Assembly (NCBI RefSeq): GCF_008923365.1
Contig: NZ_WBMR01000045.1
Location: forward strand, 1-53,934
Source of the DNA: Actinomadura montaniterrae
GTDB taxonomy: Bacteria > Actinomycetota > Actinomycetes > Streptosporangiales > Streptosporangiaceae
Direction of reading: 5' to 3'
Length of the DNA: 53,934 nt
Shown one piece after another: positions 15,501 to 23,468 of the stretch. The stretch's first letter is position 1; each line of letters starts with the position of its first letter. The position numbers were made by a program, and so were the translations under genes. The notes under the pieces were generated by a model that ran no database searches, was not told the origin of the DNA, and saw nothing but the letters and a program-made list of their open reading frames with translations.

Positions 15501-16549
15501 AGGGACCTCCGGGGGAAGACGGTTCCGTCGAAGAGCTTGCGGGCGGTGCGGACGACGCCGGCCCGCCGCACGGACGCGCCGCCGAGCTCGACCTCCACGT
15601 CCAGCCGGCCGGTGGGGTGCTCGATGCCCATCGGCGCGCCGGGCGCCGGGAGGCGGGCGAGGTCGTGGCCGACCGCGCCGTCCATGAGCAGCGCGGTCGC
15701 GACCGTGACGGCGCCGAGCACGCCGATCGAGGCGTGCACGCGCAGCGGGATGAAGGTGCGGGTGCAGATGGCGCCGCCGTCGCGCGGGGGCGCCACCAGC
15801 GTGGTCTTCGGGACGGACGCGTCCGACACGTCGCCGAGGCCCATCAGCTTCCCGGCGGCGAGCCGCAGCGACTGGATCCGGTCGCCGAGGCGGGCCAGGT
15901 CGGCGGGGTCCTCGTAGCCGGTGACGCCGAGGTCGGACGCGGCGGCGACCACGACCGGCATCCCGTTGTCGACGCACGTCACCTCGACACCGTCGACGAC
16001 GTCCCGGACGTTCCCGGTCGGCAGCAGCGCGCCGCAGGCCGACCCCTCGGTGTCCTCGAAGCTCAGGACGATCGGGGCGGCGGTCCCGGGCACCCCCGAG
16101 ATCGCGGTGCCGCCGTCGTAGCCCACGGCGCCGCCCGGCGTGGCGAACTCGGCGGTCGCGATGCTGTCGGAGTTGACCATCCGGATCCGCACGGCGGTGC
16201 GCCGCGGCCCGGCCGCGACGAGGCCGCGCTCGACCGCGAACGGGCCGATCCCGGCGAGCAGGTTCCCGCAGTTCTGCTTGTCGGAGACGGTCGGCTCCTC
16301 GACGCCGAGCTGCAGGAACAGGTACTCGACGTCGACCCCCGGCCGCTCCGAGGGCGACACGATCGCGACCTTGCTGGTCAGCGGGTGCGCGCCGCCGATC
16401 CCGTCGATCTGCCGGGGGTCCGGCGTGCCCATGACCCGCAGCAGCAGGTCGTCCCGCTCGGCGGGGTCGGCGGGCAGGTCTTCGGCGAGGAAGTAGGCGC
16501 CCTTGGACGTCCCGCCCCGCATCATCATGCAGCGGATCCCGGTGCTCAT
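15497..16549 (-). CDS. galD: 4-oxalomesaconate tautomerase (PrpF/GalD family)
   Basis: The 350-residue protein shows the PrpF/DAP-epimerase-like signatures MMMRGGTSKGAYF at the N-terminus, SDKQNCGNLLAGIGP around the first catalytic Cys, and TRTFIPLRVHASIGVLGAV in the C-terminal half. In gallate catabolism GalD converts the keto and enol forms of 4-oxalomesaconate. Flanking galB and galC-like genes support this over methylaconitate isomerase (PrpF proper). ATG 16549 overlaps the galC stop (ATGA), and its own TGA overlaps the TTG of the dioxygenase gene. Confidence 0.85.
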   Translation of the reverse strand: MSTGIRCMMMRGGTSKGAYFLAEDLPADPAERDDLLLRVMGTPDPRQIDGIGGAHPLTSKVAIVSPSERPGVDVEYLFLQLGVEEPTVSDKQNCGNLLAGIGPFAVERGLVAAGPRRTAVRIRMVNSDSIATAEFATPGGAVGYDGGTAISGVPGTAAPIVLSFEDTEGSACGALLPTGNVRDVVDGVEVTCVDNGMPVVVAAASDLGVTGYEDPADLARLGDRIQSLRLAAGKLMGLGDVSDASVPKTTLVAPPRDGGAICTRTFIPLRVHASIGVLGAVTVATALLMDGAVGHDLARLPAPGAPMGIEHPTGRLDVEVELGGASVRRAGVVRTARKLFDGTVFPRRSL

Positions 16550-17244
16550 GATTCGCCGTACTCGCCGTAGGGGACGTACTCGACGCCCATGCCGGGCAGC
16601 CGCTCGCGCAGCCCGTAGCGGTCGAGCCCGAGTTCGCCCTTCTGGAACGCCGCACGGGTCGCGCGCTCCTTCTCCTCTCGCGCGCGCGCCGCTTCCACCG
16701 CGTCCGCGACCTTCTCGCGCGCCACGCGGACCACGCCGTCGTCGTCGGCGAGGATCGCGTCGCCCGCCCTGACGACCTGCCCGCCGATGGTCACCGGTAC
16801 GTTGACCGCGCCCGGCGTCGCCTTCACCGTTCCTTGCGCGCTGACGGCCGCCGACCACACCGGGAAGCCCATCGCGTGCAGGTCGGCGACGTCGCGGACC
16901 CCGGCGTCGATCACCAGCCCGCGCACGCCCCGGTACTGCAGCGCGGTCGCGAACAGCTCCCCGAACATCCCGTCGGTCGACGGCGACGTCGTCGCGACCA
17001 CCAGCACGTCGCCCGGACGGCACTGCTCGACCGCGACATGGATCATCAGGTTGTCGCCCGGCCACGACAGCACCGTCACCGCCGTCCCCGCGATCCGCGC
17101 GCCCAGGTGGACGGGCCGGATGCCCGGGCCGAGGTAGCCGATCCGTCCCATCGCCTCGTGGACGGTCGCGACCCCGAAGTCGCCCAGCTCGTCGACCAGC
17201 GCGGCGTCCGCGCGCGGCGGGTCGGTCACCACGACCGTCCTCAC
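16546..17244 (-). CDS. galC: 4-carboxy-4-hydroxy-2-oxoadipate aldolase / oxaloacetate decarboxylase (RraA-like, LigK/GalC)
   Basis: The 232-residue protein is RraA-like, with the divalent-metal and substrate motif GLVIDAGVRDVADL and the downstream ILADDDGVVRV. A C-terminal extension (LGLDRYGLRERL) is typical of CHA aldolases rather than plain RraA. The enzyme splits 4-carboxy-4-hydroxy-2-oxoadipate into pyruvate and oxaloacetate. GTG 17244 overlaps the galB TGA as GTGA, which fixes the start and implies translational coupling. Confidence 0.87.
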   Translation of the reverse strand: MRTVVVTDPPRADAALVDELGDFGVATVHEAMGRIGYLGPGIRPVHLGARIAGTAVTVLSWPGDNLMIHVAVEQCRPGDVLVVATTSPSTDGMFGELFATALQYRGVRGLVIDAGVRDVADLHAMGFPVWSAAVSAQGTVKATPGAVNVPVTIGGQVVRAGDAILADDDGVVRVAREKVADAVEAARAREEKERATRAAFQKGELGLDRYGLRERLPGMGVEYVPYGEYGES

Positions 17245-17978
17245 GCCAGCACCCCCGTCGTCTGCGGGTACACGCGGACGTACGCCTCGGCCATCGTCTC
17301 GTGGGGGAGGCCCAGGTTCGGGCCCGCGTTCCGCTTGAGCTGGACGCCCCGCCGCTTCGCCAGGTCGGTGTAGTACTCCCACATGTGCACCTGTGCGGGC
17401 AGGCACTCCATCGCCTTGCGCTTGCGCTCGAAGACCGGCGTGATGTCCAGCAGCACGTCCGGCTTGAACTCGCACTGCTCCGGCTGGTGGGGCTCGAAGA
17501 AGAACACCGGGGGCGCGCCCAGCGGCTCGCCCGGCGCGTCGTACCCGATGGCCTGCGCCAGCACCCGCGCCTGCATCGCCATGCGCGCCGCCGCCGGGTG
17601 GTCGCCGTTGTACGGGTCGGCGAGCGTGTGCGTCAGCACCACCGACGGCTCGAACTCCCGGTAGATGCGGACGAGGCGGTCCACCAGCTCGGGCGTCTCC
17701 AGCAGCGGGTAGTCGCCGGCGTCCAGGAACTCGATCTCGGCGCCCAGCTCGGCCGCCGCGGCCTCGGCCTCGGCGCGGCGCAGCGCCTTGATCTCTTCCA
17801 GGCCCTTGCCCTCGCGCCAGGCCCGCGCGGACTCCCCGCGCTCGCCGTAGCTCAGGCACACCACCTTCGCCCGGTCCCCGCGCTCGGCGGCCAGCGCGAT
17901 CGCCCCCGCCGCCCGCCACACGAAATCACCGGCGTGCGCGCTCACCACGAGCAGCGGACCGACGGCATCGGTGCTCAT
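17241..17978 (-). CDS. galB: 4-oxalomesaconate hydratase, PIG-L family (GalB)
   Basis: The 245-residue protein has a LmbE/PIG-L fold with SAHAGDFVWRAAGAIA in place of the common HPDD motif, as in GalB-type hydratases, and the second His motif GDHPAAARMA. CLSYGERGES and FFFEPHQPEQCEFKPD also fit. It would hydrate 4-oxalomesaconate to 4-carboxy-4-hydroxy-2-oxoadipate. ATG 17978 has GGAGG seven bases upstream; a longer frame to 18053 lacks an SD and crosses the predicted transcript start. It is the first gene of the operon, about 48 nt from the predicted transcription start. Confidence 0.85.
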   Translation of the reverse strand: MSTDAVGPLLVVSAHAGDFVWRAAGAIALAAERGDRAKVVCLSYGERGESARAWREGKGLEEIKALRRAEAEAAAAELGAEIEFLDAGDYPLLETPELVDRLVRIYREFEPSVVLTHTLADPYNGDHPAAARMAMQARVLAQAIGYDAPGEPLGAPPVFFFEPHQPEQCEFKPDVLLDITPVFERKRKAMECLPAQVHMWEYYTDLAKRRGVQLKRNAGPNLGLPHETMAEAYVRVYPQTTGVLA

Positions 17979-18032
17979 CCAGATTCCTCCATCGACACGC
18001 GGAACACCCCCGAAGCAGGGTCGACCACCACG

Positions 18033-18066
18033 ATCCTGAAACCTGTCGCCCAAATTGTCAACAATT
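18033..18066 (-). promoter_or_regulatory. Promoter and GntR operator of the galBCD-dioxygenase operon
   Basis: The palindrome AATTGT-CA-ACAATT (18053-18066) contains a consensus minus-strand -35 TTGACA (18061-18056). With a 17-nt spacer a -10-like CAGGAT follows at 18038-18033. A repressor on the palindrome would block the -35. It resembles the site at 13698-13709. Confidence 0.65.
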
Positions 18067-18111
18067 CTGGCGCTTATCGTGCCGGGGTGAGGGCGCCGCG
18101 CGCCGCCTCCC

Positions 18112-20013
18112 TCACGCCGGACGGCGGTCCAGGGTGTCGTCGCCGGGCTCGCGATCGGTCCCGGGAACGGCCTCGTCCTCGTCCTCGGTGAGGAAGCCGC
18201 CGGACTGGTGGTGCCACAGCCGCGCGTACGCGCCGTCCGCCTGGAGCAGCTCCCGGTGCGAGCCCTGCTCGACGATCCGCCCGCGGTCGAGGACGACCAG
18301 CCGGTCCATCCGCACGACCGTGCTCAGGCGGTGCGCGACGACCAGCGCGGTGCGGTCGCGCATCAGCCGCCACAGCGCCTCCTGGACGAGGATCTCGCTC
18401 TCGGAGTCGAGGGCGCTGGTCGCCTCGTCCAGCAGCAGGATCGGCGCGTCCCGCAGGATGGCGCGGGCGAGCGCGACGCGCTGCCGCTGGCCGCCGGAGA
18501 GCTTGACGCCGCGCTCGCCGACCAGCGTGCCGAGCCCGTCCGGGAGGCCGTCGGTGAACTCGGTGACGTGCGCCGCCCGCGCGGCCCGCAGGACCTCCTC
18601 CTCGGTGGCGCCCGGCCGGGCGAAGGCGATGTTGTCGCGCACCGACCGATGGAACATCGCGGGCTCCTGCGGCACGTACGCGATCAGGCCGCGCAGGTCG
18701 GTCTGGCGCAGCCGCGCGATGTCCTGGCCGCCGACCAGGATGCGTCCCCCGTCGACGTCCATGAGCCGCAGCAGCAGCCGGGTGAGGGTGGTCTTGCCGC
18801 CGCCGGACCGGCCCACCAGCCCGATCTTGGCGCCGCCGGGGATCTCCAGGTCCAGCCCGTCGAACAGCGGCGGGCCGCCGCCGTGCCCGAAGCGCACCCG
18901 CTCGAAGCGGACCGACGCGCCGTCCGGGCGCAGCGGCTCCGGGTCGGGCGGGTCCACGACGGCCGGCGGCGCGAGGAGCAGCTCGGTGAACTGCGCGGCC
19001 TCGGTGAGCGTGCTCTCGATCCGCCGGTAGACCTGGTTGAACTCGAACATGATCCGGGTGGCGTTGGTGTAGTAGGTGAACGTCACCACGACGGCCTCCA
19101 CCCCGAGGCCGCCGCGCAGCGCCACCGCGGCCAGCAGGCCGAGGACGCTCGTCAGGACCGACATCGGCGCGACGATCATGTCGACCCGCAGGTTGGCGTA
19201 GTCCCAGGAGCGCAGCGACAGCCGCCGCTGCTCCACCACCCGGGCCCGATACTCGGCGGCCTCCCGCTCCTCGGCGGCGAACGCCCGGACCGTCTCCATG
19301 TTGCTCACCACGTCGGCGACGTGCCCCGACACCCGCACCTTCGCGGCCTCGCGCGCGTCCACCAGCGCCTGCCGGCGGCGGATGAGCGGGACGACCAGAA
19401 GGCCGGTCAGGACGATCATCCCGACGAGCACCAGCACCAGCACCGGGTGGAACCGCCAGAGCACCACCGAGGCGAACGACAGCGGGATCACGTTGGCCAT
19501 GATCGAGAACGCGAGGGTGTCGGTGAAGTCCTCGAACCCGCTGGAGAAGTTCAGGATCCGCTTGGTGAGCGCGCCGGCGAAGTTGTCGTGGAAGAACGCG
19601 GTCTCCTTGGCGAGCAGCTCGTCCATGCCGACGATGCCGAGCCATTCGATCCCCCGGCCCTCCGTCCGGTTGATGCAGTGCAGGCCCACCCGCCAGAACC
19701 CCTCGCCCGCCAGCATCAGGCCGGCGAAGCCGAGCAGGAAGGGCAGGAGCACGCCGAGGCCGCCGTCCCCGCTCCCGGCCAGGCGCCCGATGAGGGCGGC
19801 CACCACCAGCGGTGTCAGGTAGTAGAGGCACGTGTTGCCGAGGGCCGGGAAGGTCACCGCCGGAACCGAGACCCGCCAGTGCCGGCGCAGGGCGGCGCCG
19901 TAGTACCGCAACGCCAGCAGGACCGCTCGCCTGCGAGGCGCCGGGCCGTCCTGCGAACCGTTCCGTGCTCCTGGCAGAACCACGCGCCCCTCCCACGCCG
20001 CCGCGGACCTCAT
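18112..20013 (-). CDS. ABC exporter, fused transmembrane and ATPase domains
   Basis: The 633-residue protein has an N-terminal six-helix exporter domain (about residues 30-330) and a C-terminal ATPase. ATPase motifs are all intact: Walker A GRSGGGKTTL, Q-loop YVPQEPAMF, signature KLSGGQRQRVALARA, Walker B ILLLDEATSALD and switch VAHRLSTV. It should work as a homo- or heterodimer; no second half-transporter is adjacent, so a homodimer is likelier. Substrate unknown. ATG 20013 was chosen; an in-frame upstream start at 20169 would add an Arg/Ser-rich tail. It begins 98 bp beyond the galB promoter on the same strand and reads toward it. Confidence 0.88.
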   Translation of the reverse strand: MRSAAAWEGRVVLPGARNGSQDGPAPRRRAVLLALRYYGAALRRHWRVSVPAVTFPALGNTCLYYLTPLVVAALIGRLAGSGDGGLGVLLPFLLGFAGLMLAGEGFWRVGLHCINRTEGRGIEWLGIVGMDELLAKETAFFHDNFAGALTKRILNFSSGFEDFTDTLAFSIMANVIPLSFASVVLWRFHPVLVLVLVGMIVLTGLLVVPLIRRRQALVDAREAAKVRVSGHVADVVSNMETVRAFAAEEREAAEYRARVVEQRRLSLRSWDYANLRVDMIVAPMSVLTSVLGLLAAVALRGGLGVEAVVVTFTYYTNATRIMFEFNQVYRRIESTLTEAAQFTELLLAPPAVVDPPDPEPLRPDGASVRFERVRFGHGGGPPLFDGLDLEIPGGAKIGLVGRSGGGKTTLTRLLLRLMDVDGGRILVGGQDIARLRQTDLRGLIAYVPQEPAMFHRSVRDNIAFARPGATEEEVLRAARAAHVTEFTDGLPDGLGTLVGERGVKLSGGQRQRVALARAILRDAPILLLDEATSALDSESEILVQEALWRLMRDRTALVVAHRLSTVVRMDRLVVLDRGRIVEQGSHRELLQADGAYARLWHHQSGGFLTEDEDEAVPGTDREPGDDTLDRRPA

Positions 20014-20245
20014 GCTGCCCCGAACCCTCCGGGACGGGCGAACGCTTTTCCGCGGACGGCGCCGGCCGTGTTCCGAAACCGAGGAGGAGCGCCGCCGGGC
20101 GCGCGCCGAAAGCGGGGGAGAGGGGCGCGCGCCGTCCTTCCGCGCGGTACCGGCCGCGGAGGAGGACACCCCGAAACGGGACGACTCTTATCCGCCGGCC
20201 GCCCATCCGAATGTGGCGGGGCGGGGAGCGGCGCCGACGTCCCGG
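20014..20245. other. Intergenic region upstream of the ABC exporter
   Basis: This 232-bp stretch carries no convincing gene. Part of it (20014-20169) could be an N-terminal extension of the exporter, but that peptide is low-complexity. The AT-richer patch around 20185-20192 could host a minus-strand promoter. Confidence 0.3.
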
Positions 20246-21199
20246 CTAGAGGTCGACGGCGATCCCGAGCCCGCGCTCGCGGGCGGTGCAGTAGACGACC
20301 GAGGCCGCCGCGACGTCGAGTGCGGCGTGGCCGGTGGACTTGAAGAGCGTCAGCTCCGCGTCCGAGCGGCGGCCCGGTCGCCTCCCGGCGAGCACGTCGC
20401 CGATGAGGCGGGCCGCGGCCGGGTCGGTCCCCTGCAGCTCCCACGCGCCGGCCGGGGGCGGCTCGGTCACGGCACCGGGCCATTCGACGAACAGCGACGC
20501 GGCCCCGAGGGTCCCGGCGTCGAACTCCGGGCCGTCGGACCCGCCGACCGAGCTGAGATGGGCGCCGTCGCGCAGCCACGAGCGCCGCAGGACCGGCTCC
20601 CGGCTGGACGTGCAGCAGAAGACGGCGTCCGCCGACCTGACCGCCGCCTCGATCCCGGCCGCCGACGCGCCGGGCAGGCCCGCGACCAGCCGCTCCGCCT
20701 TGCCGAGGTCGCGCGCGCCGACCACGAGGTCCACCCCGTCCAGCGGCGCGAGGAGCTCGATCTGCGCGCGCGCCTGCGTCCCGGTGCCGATCACGGCGAT
20801 CCGGGACGCGCCGGGCCGCGCGAGCGCACGCATGGCGACCGTCGCGGCGGCCGCCGTCCGCACCGCGGTGACCGCCTCGGCGTCCATGATCGCCAGCGGC
20901 CGCCCGGTGCCGGGGTCGAAGTGGGCGACGATGCCGCGGTGCGAGCCGTGGCCGCCCGGCGCGGCGCCGGGGAAGACCGCGACGAGCTTCGCCGACAGCC
21001 CCAGCCCGGGCACGTGGCCCGGCATCGCGCCCAGCAGGCCGCGCCCCGAGCGGGCCGCGACGCGCGGCGGCGCGGAGACCTCGCCTGCGGCGACGGCGAC
21101 GAGGGCGGCGCGCACCGCCTCCAGCACCGCCTCCGGCCGCGCGGCCGCTCTGGTCTGCGCCCGGTCGAGGACGAGGACGCCGCCCGCCGGGTCAGTCAT
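20246..21199 (-). CDS. Ornithine cyclodeaminase / mu-crystallin family protein
   Basis: The 317-residue protein has the family fold: N-terminal AMPGHVPGLGLSAKLVAVFPG with the substrate-binding Lys, NAD-binding VIGTGTQARAQIELL, and LSSVGGSDGPEFD in the catalytic region. Members include ornithine cyclodeaminase, alanine dehydrogenase and ketimine reductases; which one this is cannot be told. ATG 21199 overlaps the end of the IclR gene by 8 bp, so the two are one unit, and the amidohydrolase/M19 genes diverge from it. A joint role in catabolising an amino or imino acid derivative is plausible. Confidence 0.82.
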   Translation of the reverse strand: MTDPAGGVLVLDRAQTRAAARPEAVLEAVRAALVAVAAGEVSAPPRVAARSGRGLLGAMPGHVPGLGLSAKLVAVFPGAAPGGHGSHRGIVAHFDPGTGRPLAIMDAEAVTAVRTAAAATVAMRALARPGASRIAVIGTGTQARAQIELLAPLDGVDLVVGARDLGKAERLVAGLPGASAAGIEAAVRSADAVFCCTSSREPVLRRSWLRDGAHLSSVGGSDGPEFDAGTLGAASLFVEWPGAVTEPPPAGAWELQGTDPAAARLIGDVLAGRRPGRRSDAELTLFKSTGHAALDVAAASVVYCTARERGLGIAVDL

Positions 21200-21956
21200 G
21201 GCCGGCTCCCGCGCCCGGACCGGCCAGCGCGCGCTCCAGCTCCGCCGCGGCGGCGGCAAGGTGCTCCTGGAGTTCGGCCTGCGCGGGATCGTCGAACTCG
21301 CTGTCCAGCCCCACGACGGTGATGGCGCACAGCGGACGGCCGCCGCCGGCGACGACGGCGCGGCTCAGCGACGCGATCACCTCGTCGTTCCGCCCGCGCT
21401 GCAGCGCGAAGCCGGTGCGCCGGGTCCGCTCGATGTCCGCCAGCAGCCCCGCCCGGCCGGACGGCGGATGCCCCTGCCGCTCTGCGGCGCGCAGGTACGG
21501 GACGCGGGCGGGCTCGTCGAGCGCGGAGACGAGGGCGAGGGGACCGGCGAACGTGTGGACCGGCAGCAGCTCGCCGAGCAGGTCGGTGAACATCGCCAGC
21601 CGCGGCGGGCGGACGGCGTCGATCACCCGGCCGCCCTCCGGTTCGAGCACCTGCAGGTTCACCATCATCCCCGTCCGGTCGGCGAGCGACTGGAGCACGG
21701 GCCGGCCGAGCACGGCCAGCGAGCCCGCGGCTGCGGCCTGGGAGAAGCGCAGGACGACCGGACCCGGCAGGTAGCGGTCCTCGCTGCGCATGATCCAGCC
21801 GCGCCGCACCAGGTCGACCAGGATGCGGTACGCGGTGGCGCGGTGCATGCCGGTCTCGTTCGCCAGCTCGGTCAGGCGGAGCGGGCGGTCGGCCCGGGCG
21901 GTGGACTCGATGAGGTCCAGGGCCTTGTCGACGGCGGACCCGGCCGGTCTGGGCAA
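21192..21956 (-). CDS. IclR-family transcriptional regulator
   Basis: The 254-residue protein has an N-terminal winged helix (ALDLIESTARADRPLRLTEL, TGMHRATAYRILVDLVRRG) and a C-terminal IclR effector domain (LADRTGMMVNLQVLE, HTFAGPLALVSALD, IERTRRTGFALQRGRND). The start is TTG 21956 with GGAGGG four bases upstream. It heads a two-gene unit with the cyclodeaminase-like gene and is divergent from the amidohydrolase operon; paired inverted repeats at 22010-22032 are its likely operator. Confidence 0.88.
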   Translation of the reverse strand: MPRPAGSAVDKALDLIESTARADRPLRLTELANETGMHRATAYRILVDLVRRGWIMRSEDRYLPGPVVLRFSQAAAAGSLAVLGRPVLQSLADRTGMMVNLQVLEPEGGRVIDAVRPPRLAMFTDLLGELLPVHTFAGPLALVSALDEPARVPYLRAAERQGHPPSGRAGLLADIERTRRTGFALQRGRNDEVIASLSRAVVAGGGRPLCAITVVGLDSEFDDPAQAELQEHLAAAAAELERALAGPGAGAGHD

Positions 21957-22009
21957 CGTCCCTCCACGGTCGCTGGACGGATGACCGATCTTGGGGCACC
22001 CTAACAGAC

Positions 22010-22032
22010 GTTGTCATCAACACAACAGTTGT
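22010..22032. promoter_or_regulatory. Inverted repeats, candidate IclR operator
   Basis: GTTG-TCAT-CAAC (22010-22021) is immediately followed by ACAAC-A-GTTGT (22022-22032). Both lie in an AT-rich patch between divergent genes. A plus-strand TTGTCA (22011-22016) and CATTGT (22035-22040) could be -35/-10 elements with an 18-bp spacer, so a bound regulator would cover the promoter. Confidence 0.5.
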
Positions 22033-22109
22033 TTCATTGTAGGTAACATTCCTGGTAGCGGCCCTGTATCCGGTCGCCCAGGATCGAGAACGGAGACCCC
22101 GCGATCGCC

Positions 22110-23468
22110 ATGACGGACGAGGACGCGCCCCCGGTCGCGGAGAACGACCCGGCCCCTGCCCCCTTCGCCGCCCCCGAGCCGGGCCGTGTCACCGCCTACC
22201 GCGGCGTGTCGCTGATCGACGGGACCGGCGGCCCCGTCCGGCACGGCATGGCGGTGGTGACGGACGGGCCGGTGATCAAGGCGGTGGTCCCCGACGCCGA
22301 CCTCGGCCCGTCGGGGCCGCCCGGCGCCGAGACCGTCGACGTGCGGGGCGCGTTCCTGCTCCCCGGCCTGATCGACGCCCACCAGCACCTGTCGACCCCG
22401 CCGAACCGCGCGCAGGCCGAGGCGATGATGCGGCGGCAGGTCTACGGCGGCGTCACCGCGATCCGCGAGATGGCGGGCGACCTGCGGCAGATGGCCGACC
22501 TGGCGCGGGCGTCGCTGGTCGGCGAGATCCCCGGCCCGGCCGTCCACTGCGCGGCGCTGATGGCGGGCCCGGGGTTCTTCGACGACCCCCGCACCCACCA
22601 GGTGACGCAGGGGGCGGAGCCCGGCGCCGTGCCCTGGATGCAGGCGGTCGGCGAGGACACCGACCTGCCGCTGGCCGTGGCGGCGGCGCGCGGCACGGGC
22701 GCCGTCGCGATCAAGATCTACGCCGACCTCGACGCCGCGCTCGTCGCCCGCATCACCGCGGAGGCGCACCGCCAGGGGATGCTCGTGTGGGCGCACGCGG
22801 CGGTGTTCCCCGCCATGCCGGGCGAGGTCGTCGCGGCGGGCGTCGACGTGGTGTCCCACGTCCACATGCTCGTCCACGAGCTGTCCGGCGACCGGCCCCC
22901 GTCGTACCGGCGGCAGCGCGAGCACCTCGCGGACGCCTACCGGCGGTTCCTCGACGCACCGGCCGACGCCCTCGACCCCCTCCTCGACGACATGCGCCGG
23001 CGCGGGACGATCCTCGACGCGACCACCAGCCTCGTCGCGCGGATGCCGTCGAGCGCGCCGGGCGCGGCCGAGCTCGCTCCGCGCGTGCTGCGACGGCTCA
23101 TCGACCGGGCGCGGCACGCCGGCGTCACGATCTGCGCCGGCACCGACTACGAGACGGCGCCCGGCGATGCGTACCCGTCGCTCCACGACGAGCTCCGCCA
23201 CCTCGTCCGCTCGATGGGGATGCCGCCGCACGAGGCGATCCGCGCGGCCACCGCCGCCGGTGCGGCCGCCGTCGGGCTGCGGGACGCGGCCGGCACCGTC
23301 GAGCCGGGCGGGCAGGCCGACTTCGTGATCGTAGAGGCGGACCCGTACGAGGACATCGACCACCTGCGCCGCGTCGTCACCACCGTCAAGCGCGGCCGGC
23401 GCCACGACCGGGCCGACTACGACCGGCCGGCGGCCGGCGACCGGAAGGGAGCGCCCGATGGGCGTTGA
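22110..23468 (+). CDS. Amidohydrolase-superfamily metal-dependent hydrolase (imidazolonepropionase-like)
   Basis: The 452-residue protein has the amidohydrolase barrel with a full binuclear ligand set: His91 and His93 in DAHQHL, Lys202 in AIKIYAD (the carbamylated Lys position), His229 in WAHAA, His250/252 in VSHVHM and Asp about 346 in GTDYE. The C-terminus GTVEPGGQADFVIVEADPYEDI is the usual closing beta-sandwich. It belongs with COG1228-type enzymes that hydrolyse cyclic amides or dipeptide-like bonds; substrate unknown. Its end overlaps the next gene by 11 bp. Confidence 0.83.
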   Translation: MTDEDAPPVAENDPAPAPFAAPEPGRVTAYRGVSLIDGTGGPVRHGMAVVTDGPVIKAVVPDADLGPSGPPGAETVDVRGAFLLPGLIDAHQHLSTPPNRAQAEAMMRRQVYGGVTAIREMAGDLRQMADLARASLVGEIPGPAVHCAALMAGPGFFDDPRTHQVTQGAEPGAVPWMQAVGEDTDLPLAVAAARGTGAVAIKIYADLDAALVARITAEAHRQGMLVWAHAAVFPAMPGEVVAAGVDVVSHVHMLVHELSGDRPPSYRRQREHLADAYRRFLDAPADALDPLLDDMRRRGTILDATTSLVARMPSSAPGAAELAPRVLRRLIDRARHAGVTICAGTDYETAPGDAYPSLHDELRHLVRSMGMPPHEAIRAATAAGAAAVGLRDAAGTVEPGGQADFVIVEADPYEDIDHLRRVVTTVKRGRRHDRADYDRPAAGDRKGAPDGR

